DNA from: Burhinus oedicnemus | Taxonomy: Eukaryota > Chordata > Aves > Charadriiformes > Burhinidae | Assembly (NCBI GenBank): GCA_008921705.1 | Contig: VFFE01009084.1 | Location: forward strand, 2,629,741 to 2,693,740 | Reading direction: 5' to 3' | Length of the DNA: 64,000 bases | In this document: positions 12,876 to 23,268 of the stretch, in pieces | How the letters are laid out: each line of letters begins with the position of its first letter | How positions within the stretch are numbered: the first letter of the stretch is position 1 | Notes under the pieces: generated by a model | Seen by the model: only the letters and a program-made list of their open reading frames with translations | What the model was told of the DNA's origin: nothing | The model's database searches: none | Program-made: the position numbers and the translations under genes

Positions 12876-12911
12876 AGTACTTAATTTAGTACTTAATGCA
12901 GTACTTAATTT
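12876..12911 (+). repeat. 12-bp tandem repeat, three copies
   Basis: The unit AGTACTTAATTT is present three times head to tail, the middle copy ending GC instead of TT. It lies just right of the GC-rich module. Confidence 0.85.
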
Positions 12912-15034
12912 AGACTACCATTTCTCCAGAAATGGACAAACTACTTAATACTGGGTTTGTGTAGTGACTGGCATAGCAGGGTCTATGAGAGGTGCTACCC
13001 TAATATGAGTAACAATGCAACTTTGGAAATTCAAAAAGAAAGAACCTCATCCTTCATTTATGTGAGCTTGAAAGCCATTATTGAAGTGTTTTCTAGTCAA
13101 AAAAACTATACCTACAAAGAGGAAAAATTGCAAGTGCTCTGTTACATGAGCATGGTCTTTGTAAGCAAAGCTCTAGCTGGTGGCACTGAACCGCACTGTC
13201 AACATCAGGGAAAAAATTGTCACTGTTTTCTTACACTCGGTGAATGCAGATGAATCACATTTAAGAGAAGTCATTCTTGGTTTTATTTCATCCTGTGGCT
13301 CCATCCAAGCTACTTGCAGCTTGAAGATTATCCTGTGCTGCACTTGCCAAGTTTCTCACATTTGAAATCTACCAGCTGCCAGAATTATACATAAAAACTA
13401 TGCCTTACACCATACAGCAATATTTATCAACAAGACATCTCTTTCACTTTACAACTAGAAAATTTAAAGAGAGGTATTCCACCCGAGAAATCTGTAAAAT
13501 TTTCCAAGGGCAGATATCTGACTACAGTGGCACTGAAGCATGTGCTGCAAAAAACACACAGACTGCTGCTGCATTAGCACACAAAGCAGTAGGCTTTAGC
13601 ACTGGCTTTATTTAAATTTCAATTATATTTTGCTTCATCTTCTTCAAAAAGTCACACATTACAGAAGCTGTGAATTCACGCATGCCTAGAGAAATTACGA
13701 AGACTGTAGAAGTACTAGGAGATCATTATTTCTGGGAAGTGATCCTTTTTCTGTGTCGCAAACTATTCTTCCATCTTGAGTTGTATTCAAACACATACAT
13801 GAGCAAGGAAACTATCTCACTTTTAGTTCTGGTGTATAGATAAACATCATTAGGATGAAAAAAAAGATCAGAACAGGGGTAGCTGGTTCTTTTTAAAGAA
13901 GAACCAGTGAGACAGCTAACTCATCTTCCAGTCATATTCAGCAAACAATTTTTCTGTGAATCCTCAAGAGCTTGGAGATTGCCACAGTATATCCTTTTCA
14001 GCAGTCACTTTTGGCCATGGCTGATGCTTTTTTCTGTATGAAGGACAAGGAGAAGAAAAGCTTGGCTGGCTCCAAGCTCTTGGTGGGTTCCTTCAGAAGA
14101 GAAGTTCTGAACATCACCTACAAACATTCTTGCCATGATAGCCGAATTTCACATTCTCTTGGGTTAAAATGTGAAGCCAGCTACAAACTGATTTAGGAGT
14201 CCTGCAAGTTATACAAATGAATAAACTAGTAGTAACATCTTATTTATGTTTACTACTTTGCTTTAGGTTTCTTTACAGAAAAGCAACAAGACAGAATGTT
14301 TTATTAACAAGACTTCCACTACCAGCATAGCTGATGCCTGAGAGAATGTTTTGTAAAGAAACGTTCAAAGGAAACTCCTTCAAAACTGGTTATTTCTGAT
14401 TGGCTTGAATCTGTTACCATTGCTGCAAATTATTAGCCCTACCCTCCCTGACAGCATTTTTAAAATTGTAACTTAGAATTGCAACCTCTTACACAGTGAG
14501 GAACAGGAATGCCTTCCTTAAATAAACTCTGTTGCAAAAATTCACAGCTGTTTTCCTGGGTCCAGACAAAGCATTAACTGCGAAAAGCAAGCGGCCAGTG
14601 CTGCTGCAGCTGGGAACTACCATGAAGGTGCCTGTGTGGCAGCAGCAATTCCAGCAGCAAATTTCAATTTATTTGAAATATATAGAATCTAATGGCAACA
14701 TTCAGCTGTTCTTTGCAAGTGCAGGTGCTGCGAGAGTATTTTAATGAGGCTATTTCATTTTTTCCCCAAGTTTTTTTTTTTAGTTTAAATGATAAACTTT
14801 GCAAGTCCACGGACGATACTACATATCTTACTCATAAACCCCTGTTAGGCCCTGCTACCAATCAAAGATATTTCAGTAAGAATATATATTGCAACCCAAG
14901 AGAAAGGAGACACCAAAATAAAAATCGTTGTCAGCTTTGCAGTCCAAGGATTTTGGCAGATCTGACTCAACAGAGAAAATGTAAAGCCTTTCCCCTTTCA
15001 TCTCTCTGTCTCACACTTCCTCTTTAGCTAGTAT

Positions 15035-15062
15035 TTTTTTTTTAGATTTTTTTTTTTTTATT
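15035..15062. repeat. T-rich tract
   Basis: Two T runs are separated by a short AGA word. This is simple low-complexity DNA with no associated feature. Confidence 0.7.
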
Positions 15063-16530
15063 TAGGACTGTGCTAGTAACCCGAAGCAAAGCAACAGATC
15101 CTCCATGTTAGAAAGTCTGGAACACATTGACAACAACTAGCATTACAATGACAGACACAGAAAAACTTTACAATGAAAATCATTGTACAACAGAATCCAA
15201 TCTTCCTCTTACTTCCCCAGAAGACATCAGCATGACTTATAGTCACAACAGAAATCTGGAGATTATAAGCTAAGCATTTTTATTAATGAAAAGAAAACTT
15301 GAATGTAAGCTCATCATATAATGAAAGAAAATTATATCGCTAATTGCAGTACGGGACAAAAGTGAACTATGACAGTGGCTTGCACTGCCAATGGCAGCAG
15401 AATTTAGCCCAGATGCATGTGGATACTATGACACTGGAAAATCAGTAATAGGTGTAAGTACAAAAAACTACATTATACAAAGAGAAATTAAGAGACAGCA
15501 AAATTTACTCGGAGACGTGAAGAGTTTCCAAACTCGTGTGCTGTGAGCAGAAATTTTAAGAATCATGGCGATAGAAGTAAATCAGGAGCTGTGCATACAC
15601 AAGGGTTAGTGAGGCCTGGCTTCCAACTGATTTGTGTCTCAGCTGTCTATAAGCTGCAATTGAAGCTTTATCAGCTCTCAGGGCATTTAATGGTTCCCCA
15701 CTCCTACCCCACCACACCCCTCACCCCCAAAAGTCCAGGTCTCTGTTACATAATAATACAAAAGTTTTCATGCAGGAGACACAAACTGGGGCTGTTGTAT
15801 TTCTCTTCTCCTTGTCTATCCAGCTTTTTCACAAACCTAGGAAAAACTTAGTAACCTTAGAGACAAGTTATGCTTCTGTTTAAGTTTGGCTGAACGTGGC
15901 CAGTGGGTTCTGAATGTACTAAATGAGGACAGTTAGCAAGACCAAACTGCGTACATCTGTTTTCCCTAGGAAATCAGGCTAGGAAGAACAGTAATACAGG
16001 GGCTGGATAGTTTCTTTCTGCTCCCTTATATTAAGTGCTCTGTTTATTTTCAATCACATGTAGGACTAAGATGTTGGTATTATCCCATTACTGGGATTTG
16101 TTAATACATTTTATCCATCATCATCATCCAATAGACTGTAAAGTCTATTTATTTAGGCAGTGAGTCTGAACACTCCGTTATTAGTTCAAGCTTCTGGCAG
16201 GATCTTTTCCTGGAGGTTAAATGGCATCTTTCCAAATTGCACCTTGGCAGAGATTTTGGCTGTGCTTAGACCCGCGGGATTTTGCTATTTTTGTATTTCT
16301 AAGTCATTAAGCGACAATAAAATCTTTATGATATCTCATGTCTTGAATTTTACAACAATTATTCTAGTAGTATGATGATAACATAGTTTATTATGTCTTT
16401 TAAATTTTGCTCCCACATGCTGCATTACCTTCCAACTTACGTGTCAACAATCTCAAGGCTTTACATTGTGACAACAGATACTCTGTACATTCTGAGTGTG
16501 GGACCTTCCCACAGCAGGACAGTGTGTGTA

Positions 16531-16595
16531 TTTTGATACTACTCCTTACCATAAATAGGACACTAGTATTTTAATACTAGTCTTCACCATAAATA
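16531..16595 (+). repeat. 38-bp-period duplication with a nested 9-bp palindrome
   Basis: The 27-base segment 16,531-16,557 recurs at 16,569-16,595 with 23 of 27 identical positions. The junction creates a palindrome: ACTAGTATT at 16,562-16,570 and AATACTAGT at 16,573-16,581 are perfect reverse complements with a 2-base spacer. Confidence 0.75.
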
Positions 16596-19527
16596 ATGTC
16601 AGAGAATATAGTAACTCCTATAGATTTTTGTAAGCTTGTTTGCAAAGGTTGGAATAGCGCAATAATGTCTAAGACTAACTGAAATATCTGTATACATGCT
16701 AAGGCGAGACAGTTTTGATTTATAGCAAATTTATAGCAAACTCAAAAAATAATTCTAGGTAACACAGGTGACAAAGAACTGTACTTTCAATTCTAGGGTT
16801 CAAAAGCCAGCTACTGAAATAAGATCCTCCTCCCTCAAGTGCCCCTGTGCAAGTCTGAAGTAGTTAAGAGATTCTGTATTTGGAGTTTAAGTCTGAAGAT
16901 ACTTACAAATGTTTAAAATTAACTACTTCCGATAGCACTAAACCAGAAATGTACTAAACTAATAAATACAAAGCTTCCCTGCTATTAGGCCTATGCACTT
17001 CAATGCAGAGACAGAACATGGGGTTTGAAATACCTGAACACTCGGTCATTAAAGTAAACAGGGGACACATTCAAAACTCAGTTCATTTGTCAACCTGACA
17101 GCAGCTCGAAGATTTCTGCATGCAAAACATACAAGCATCTGGCTATCAAGAACATTTAAGACCCTACCTATTGATCTTTTTCATCTGCTTAAATTAATTC
17201 AAGATGTTAAGATGTCAAAAAACAGTGATTAAAGATCCCATACATATAAAACTCAAATCCCAGTAAGCAGTAAGGAGAAGATGATACGAATGCTGCTAAA
17301 CAAAACTGGCAACAGAGTTCCCAAATAATTGATTGAAAACCTGGAAAGACCAGAAACTTGACTACCAGAAAGGGAGGACAGTATGGCTTATTAATAAAAA
17401 GAGAGAGAGACAGAATACATTTTGTGACTTCGTGAAGAAGGACTTTAGGAGGAAATTGGTGCAAGGAGAGATAAGGAACTAGAAGATGGGAAAACGTGTT
17501 TGTGATTCTACTACATGTTTAAAAAAAAAAAATCAAGACACAATATTACTTACAAGTATAAGCTAGGCGTAAGTTCTCTATCAAAGACCTATAGCCTCTG
17601 CAAAACTCAGGTTTCATATACTGAATTCCTGTAGCAGATTCATTTAAGTTAGAAACTGGAGGGCTTCACACCATAAATGAACACATATTGCTATACTAAC
17701 TAGGTGACTTAAAGAGACAAGCCTTATCTTACCTTTAGTTATTCATTTTTAAGAGAGCAGGACAAAAATCAAGTCACCTACTTCTATTCTTCCAGAAACA
17801 ATTCAACTATAGCAAGGACACCATCTTTATCCTGTACCTTTCTTCCCTTTTTAGTACTAGCATAGAAATTTTATGGCTTGAAAATGAGATGTAAATAGAA
17901 ATAGCTATAATTCTATGTCAGGAGCAAAGAGATGACATTAGAAGAGAATCTGGTAACACTAGAAGCCAGACTAAGTTAAGTCTTGACCTATACCACACTG
18001 TGATGCTATTAGAATCTGGCTTCATGCCAGTTAGCCTCAATGTTGCCTTTGCAATCTAAAATTGGTTATTAAAAATATACTTATCTATAGAAAAGAAGGA
18101 AAGCAACACACAATTGTTGATAACCTCTCTAAGTTTACAGAAAAGCAATAAAGCGTTATTTTAGAAGTTGAAACACCTAATGCCATTAAGACTGAACAAT
18201 ACATGACTCTAAAAAACACCAATAAAAGAGCAGCAGCAATTTCCAATCAAAGCTGTAATTCTACCTAGTCTTTCTAAGGTCACGCAAGTGTCATTCCCAC
18301 AACGAGATTTATTTTTCATTTTGGGGCTCTGCCTGGGTGCAGCGTGGGGACTGAGATAACAAGCTAAAAGAGGATAGCAGAGGAAGAAGAGAAGGAAAAG
18401 TTCTTTTTTTGTTGTTGGGGTTTTTTTTAGAAGCATTTGACTAAATGCTTTGAATTATTTGTCTAAAATCATTAGACTAAAAAGTATTAAAGTATGATAG
18501 AGCGGCGCTGCAAATAGAATACATAGTTTTAAACAACACACATGCTTATTTATCAGGTCACAACCATCTATGGAAAGATCTCCTTTCCCTTTTCCTGACT
18601 ACACCTTCAACAGAGCAGATGAGTAAAGCTCTATACTGATGAAAGTTGTTTCTATGCCAGTACAGCTGCAAAGTGTATTTTGTAGCCACCAAATGTGAAT
18701 GCAATCTCCCATCAAGGTGATTCAGAGAAAAACTTAAGAAGAGATAAAAATCACAAGGAAAAAGCTTCATCAGGGAAGTCAGGAGATCATTTAGGCAAAA
18801 TTCCTACCTTCAGAAGACCACAAAAGCCTGAATGTGTGTGCTGAACATCCTGTACATCCTCTTTTGCAACTATGACAAATGGGAAGACTATAATGAACTC
18901 TTTTTTTGACTAAATACCATCCTAACTCTTTTCTCATGAGCTAGTGCATAAAGAAAAGAGCAAAATTTGAGAAAGAAACCAGAGAGAAGTTGAGAATTAC
19001 TGATTAACAGAAAAAATAAAGCTAAGAAAATTAAGTGAAACCTGGTTCCCCAACTCTTTAGCTGCTGTCAAAACAAAACAAAACCACCTGTCCCTAAGGT
19101 TCAAGAAATGTTAATGAATTTGTCTCTGAGCATTCAGAGACCTTGTGATGACACATTTACTTAATTTCATTGAGGAAATCTTAAGTTATCATACTTTATT
19201 TCTGTAGTTAAAAAAATACTCATTAAAATGTAAGCATAAATGTATAAATGCATTTTCACCACTCTGAAAAGCTCTTGCTGAAAAAAATAATTTGTAAATG
19301 GGTTCTAAGAAGGATTATTTGACAATAAGGGAAAAACCTAGCTAAACAGCTTTACAAACTTTAACTGCATTAAAGGTTGAAATGGCATGTGAGCACCCAG
19401 CATGGGAATGATGAATTGGCCCTCAGCCTTAGAATTACTGCCAACTCCAAAGGAAAACTTCAATCAAATAACCTAAGCTTCAATTTCCTGGGTAAGAAAA
19501 GGCAAGTCATGGGTTCATAAAGTTTAA

Positions 19528-19557
19528 AAAAAAAAAAAAGAAAAAGAAAAAGAAAAT
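19528..19557. repeat. A-rich / (AAAAAG)n simple repeat
   Basis: A run of A is followed by three AAAAAG-like units. Confidence 0.75.
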
Positions 19558-22238
19558 CTGGTCAAGAAGATCTGAGAGTATTATCAAGACACAGCTAGCA
19601 GCAGAGACCCAAAACGTATTCCTTGAAGTTCTAAGAAAAGATGTTTTATTCAGGAGGGCGCTATCACCATGCCTCTTTGGCCTGATCTCTCCTCATCTTG
19701 TGCGGGCTTATAAATTTGTAGAAGCAAATCCTGTAGGACTTTTGCCAGACGTCAAGAGTCATATGCTTTTAGCCCGAGTGTGCTGACAAGAATTTGGCGG
19801 TGATACTAACATACACCTGAAAAGTCCTTGTGAACAATGCAGTGAGTAACAATTCTAACGACTTTGTGGAAGGGCAGATCACCCACTGTGTCATCAAGGT
19901 TATAGAAGATGATAACCAAGTGTTAAGGCAGGAGGCCTCAGATTCTGGAAGCATCTGGAAATGACAGAAACTGAGTTGTTCTAGTAAATTTAATATAGAA
20001 AATCACTTGTGCAATATTTATGAGAAGTTAATGTTTTACAGTATTTTCAAATGTGATTTTGAATAACATGGAGCATCACTGAGGTTCTCCAAAGTTTGAG
20101 GTAAGCAAAACTGACTGCAAATGTTAGAAGTTGCAAAGAGAAAGGTTCTAGCAAAATAAGTAACTACATTATAGTGGAGGGAAGTGCATGGAGAGAGAAT
20201 ATTCACAGTTAAAATACCAGTAGGTCTGACCTAGCACACAGAACTGAGGATGAATTCAAAATTCCTGCAACAGCAGCTTTTACGAACAGCAGCTCATTGT
20301 TAAAAGTGTCATAATAAATGTCTATGCTAATAATAATTACTTTAACCTTACCAAATCTTTTTTTACAGGTAGTGTTTTTTTGCTAGTCCACAATGACATC
20401 ACCTGCTTCAAAAGGCTTTAGGAAAAAAACCCTACAACAGAAGATAAATACTGCATCAAAACAGCAGCACAGGTATCTTGCAAGGTGACATTAAACGTCC
20501 TAGTTCAGATACCACAGCAGCACAACATATCGTGTGGATAATTTTCTTACACGCTTGGAAAAAAGTTACAGATAAAAGTTGTTCTCTGAAAACTCTGAAG
20601 GTTTGATTATCTATTTCCTGCTTAGAAATAATAAGCAGCACTACACTAAAATCTTGAATCCACACTACGCAGTATTGTAAAAGGCTTGCTTCCCTTTGAG
20701 CCAACTGGCAGAAGCAATCTTTAAATGCCAACAAAACCCGTTGACTATTCTTTGAGAAATATATGTATATTTGTCAAATCAATTAGGGAATCAAGCTTAA
20801 GCAGCAAACTTCAGTAAGTCTGTGGCAAATGGCAACTGGTAAACAATCAGAAATAAGTTTTACATCAGCAGTAACAATCAGTCCACTGTCAGTCAGGAGC
20901 GCACTAATTCCTGCTGGTGTTACTCCTGCCCACATACCTGCTATAGTTTCTAGATGCCTCCAGAACTGAATTGTAGGGGGGGAAAAGCTCCACACATTGG
21001 GGAAACTGGCAAGGGTGAGAAAGACTGCAAAATATTCCTCATTTTTATTAGGTAATTATATTTACCAACTATTTATCTCCAAAAAATTTTACTTTACCAG
21101 TTCTCCCTGAAAATAAAAACCAGAAAATCTCACAACAGGAATTTTTGTTTGTCTGTATCAACAGACAGTGCAAATGTATTTTTCATTTATTTACTAAATT
21201 CTTAGTTGTATTTTGACAGATATTCTGAATTCCCTGCCAAAAAAAAAAAAAGGGGGGGGGAGGGGGAGTGGTGAAAAGGAGTGTTATTTTACATTTTAGC
21301 TAGACCTCGCTTAAGAATTTATCCATTTAATTTTGGAAAATCTAGGTACATTTAATGCAGATCTATTACTTGGAAGGTAAAGAAATTTGTTACTGTGTAA
21401 GTTACATCTAAACACAAAGAATTAGCCTAACTCCTGACTTATATTTTTCATGCAGAATCATAATTCTGTTGCTACACACACACAGAGTAAGCAAGTAAAA
21501 TAATTTTGATTTCAGACATTCTACTTTTTAACAGTGAATTTAATAAAATAAACTTCATGAATTTCATGATTTTTCTAACACAGTACATGGAAACTGAATT
21601 ATTTACTATGTTTTAAGAATTTCTGTAACACATTACTTCCAGCATGAACATTCATTTTTGGTTCACGGTTCCTGGAACTGACAGTGAGTTGACAGCTATC
21701 TATTAACTATATAAATTTCTATCAGTTTCCTTGTCAAAACTGATATAAATAGAATGGATTTTTTCAGGCCAGAAAATAAGCTGAAAAGCAATGTTTTTAT
21801 TTAATTGCATTTTGGTCTTATAAATCTGATTAAGATTAAATTTGAAATTAAGAGCCTGTATATTAAAGCCAAAACAGGCAATAACCTACTACAGCCATCC
21901 AAATAAAAAGCTGCATTAAGTCTTCCTCAAATTTTAACGATGACGTTAGATATGGAAACATGATGAAAAGAATTCTCATTTTTGAAGAATAACAAACTAA
22001 GATTGACAAATACGCTATTTCAGGATACTACACACTGCGCCTCACAGCGGAATGAATGACAACCCTTACAGCACAGTCAGCTTCGGAACATTCACCTTCT
22101 CATATCAAGAATTTGCCCCCTGCTGTGACGGCCTTCTGCTTTCTGACTTGGTTACCTCCAAGTTTCACTGGCAGCTCCGGGAGAACATTTTTATTGTTTC
22201 AACTGTTTCATTCAACTTTGAATGAGCAGGAAGGCACG

Positions 22239-22279
22239 GCCTTTTTTTTTTTTCTTTTTTTTTTCCTCCCTCCCCCTTC
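22239..22279. repeat. Polypyrimidine tract (T-rich then C-rich)
   Basis: T runs are interrupted by single C residues and pass into CCTCCCTCCCCC. The tract lies about 350 bases left of the CpG island. It could be a purine/pyrimidine mirror tract of the kind found near promoters, but no function can be read from it. Confidence 0.65.
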
Positions 22280-22763
22280 TGATGTGGATGCACATGATAA
22301 AAGCGAGGAGCTCAGAAACGATGGGACCAAATTAGGTTCTTATGGGTATCCGGACAGGGGTTGAAATAAAGACAGGAACAGACCAAAGTGTTGTGCCAAA
22401 CTCTGGGACGAGAAAAGCACCGTCCTCACCTCCTTTTCTATCCTATTAAGCCAATTCAACCGCCTGTGTCCAAACCACCTTTAGGCTACGAATCCTGCCT
22501 CACCTTTTCTCTTTCACTCAGATCTGACACACTACCGTTTTTCTCACCTATGCAGCTGAAAAATTGCTTTTAACACGTTCTAACTTCCCGACCCTGCGAA
22601 AACGTCGCCTGAGAGAAAACGCGACGAGCACACCACCCGGCAACTCGGACGACCGAGCTCACACGGACAGACACGCACGGACAGACACACAGATGCCCGC
22701 TACAAACTAGCCGGCCCGGGTGCTCCGGAGGCCCGCCCCCGCCACGAGGCCCTGCCCCACCGG

Positions 22764-22790
22764 CGGCCCGGCCCGGCCCGGCCCGGCCCG
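22764..22790. repeat. (GGCCC)n pentanucleotide repeat in the CpG island
   Basis: About five head-to-tail GGCCC units lie roughly 250 bases upstream of the likely transcription start. Such GC-rich tracts are prone to copy-number change and are hard to sequence. Confidence 0.8.
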
Positions 22791-22951
22791 CGCCCCTGGG
22801 CTGCGCGCCTCAGCCAGAGGAATTCACAGAGAATTCCCCACGTGGAATCGTACAGGCAGACGCCACATGCACACGCACGCGTGCCCGTCTCTGCCCACGC
22901 TCGCCCCACAAGTTACCGCTCCGGGGGCAGCGAGGGAAACACCCCGCGCCC

Positions 22952-22967
22952 GGGGGCGGGCGGGCGG
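22952..22967 (+). promoter_or_regulatory. Tandem GC boxes (Sp1/KLF-type)
   Basis: Overlapping GGGCGGG cores lie about 80-100 bases upstream of the inferred transcription start. This matches the usual architecture of TATA-less CpG-island promoters. The identification is by motif only. Confidence 0.55.
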
Positions 22968-22995
22968 TGTGTGGCGTGTGCTGTCGGGCTGCTGC

Positions 22996-23007
22996 CGCGC
23001 CTGCGCG
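22996..23007. promoter_or_regulatory. NRF1-like palindromic site
   Basis: CGCGCCTGCGCG resembles the NRF1 consensus GCGCATGCGC with the central bases altered. It lies between the GC boxes and the YY1-like box. NRF1 sites are common in housekeeping promoters. Binding is not demonstrated. Confidence 0.4.
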
Positions 23008-23043
23008 CCGCCGCGTCCTCCCGGCGTGCCCGGCGACAGTGTC

Positions 23044-23051
23044 ATGGCGGC
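23044..23051 (+). promoter_or_regulatory. YY1-like downstream promoter element
   Basis: TCATGGCGGCTC contains the ATGGCGGC core that YY1 binds when placed just downstream of a start site in TATA-less promoters. Its position suggests transcription begins at about 23,010-23,040. The same ATG opens the short upstream reading frame described separately. Confidence 0.5.
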
Positions 23052-23082
23052 TCCCTGCGGCCGGTTCCTGCACATGGGTTGA
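23044..23082 (+). other. Upstream ORF of 12 codons in the TTC27 leader
   Basis: If transcription starts at or before about 23,035, the first ATG of the mRNA is at 23,044. It opens a frame of 12 codons (MAAPCGRFLHMG) ending in TGA at 23,080-23,082. This frame is not in phase with the main start at 23,181 and ends 98 bases before it, so re-initiation or leaky scanning would be needed. The context GTCATGG has G at -3 and G at +4, which is strong. Whether it is in the mRNA depends on the true start site. Confidence 0.4.
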
Positions 23083-23180
23083 GGGGAGGCCGGGTAGCGC
23101 CTGTCAGCGCAGGGGTTGCGAGCCGCGAGTGAGACGGCAGCGGTGGGGAGCGGAGCGGGGGCGTTAGAGGTAGAGAGACC

Positions 23181-23268
23181 ATGCTGGCCTTGGAGCGCTC
23201 CCTGCTGAGGGGCTTCCTCAGCGCGGCGGAGTCCCTGGAGTGGAAGCAGGGCGAAGTCGCGGCGGCAG
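23181..23268 (+). CDS. TTC27: TTC27 exon 1 (coding part), residues 1-29
   Basis: This exon encodes the N-terminus of tetratricopeptide repeat protein 27, the vertebrate relative of yeast Emw1. TTC27 is a TPR scaffold reported with HSP90/R2TP-linked assembly of the spliceosomal factor PRPF8. The start MLALERSLLRGFLSAAE, then WKQG, matches the human pattern of LRGF followed by WKQ. The start codon has A at -3 (GACCATGC) and is the first ATG in this frame after the island's start region. The exon ends GGCAG|GTGAGG, a strong donor, after 29 codons plus one base, so the intron is phase 1. It is the only coding exon inside the CpG island. In the genomic sequence the frame continues open past the donor to 23,723; that extension is intron. 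Confidence 0.9.

Larger units (their letters stand above)
921..22589. other. Intergenic region upstream of TTC27
   Basis: About 21.7 kb separates the possible upstream 3' UTR from the TTC27 CpG island. All open frames are short (at most about 160 codons), lack recognisable domains, and the longest (minus strand, 4,150-4,635) runs through an A/C-rich low-complexity tract, so I call no gene. The interval holds simple repeats, a hairpin at 5,353-5,416, tandem duplications at 9,161-9,218, 12,876-12,911 and 16,531-16,595, a G20 run, and a GC-rich module at 12,360-12,780. Each is listed separately. The remainder is unremarkable AT-rich DNA. Conserved non-coding enhancers could be present but cannot be identified without alignment. 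Confidence 0.7.

Noticed and set aside
22700..23167. Several overlapping open frames on both strands around 22.7-23.2 kb
   Set aside because: Stop codons are rare by composition in the CpG island. The translations are Ala/Arg/Pro/Gly-rich and mutually overlapping, with no domain.
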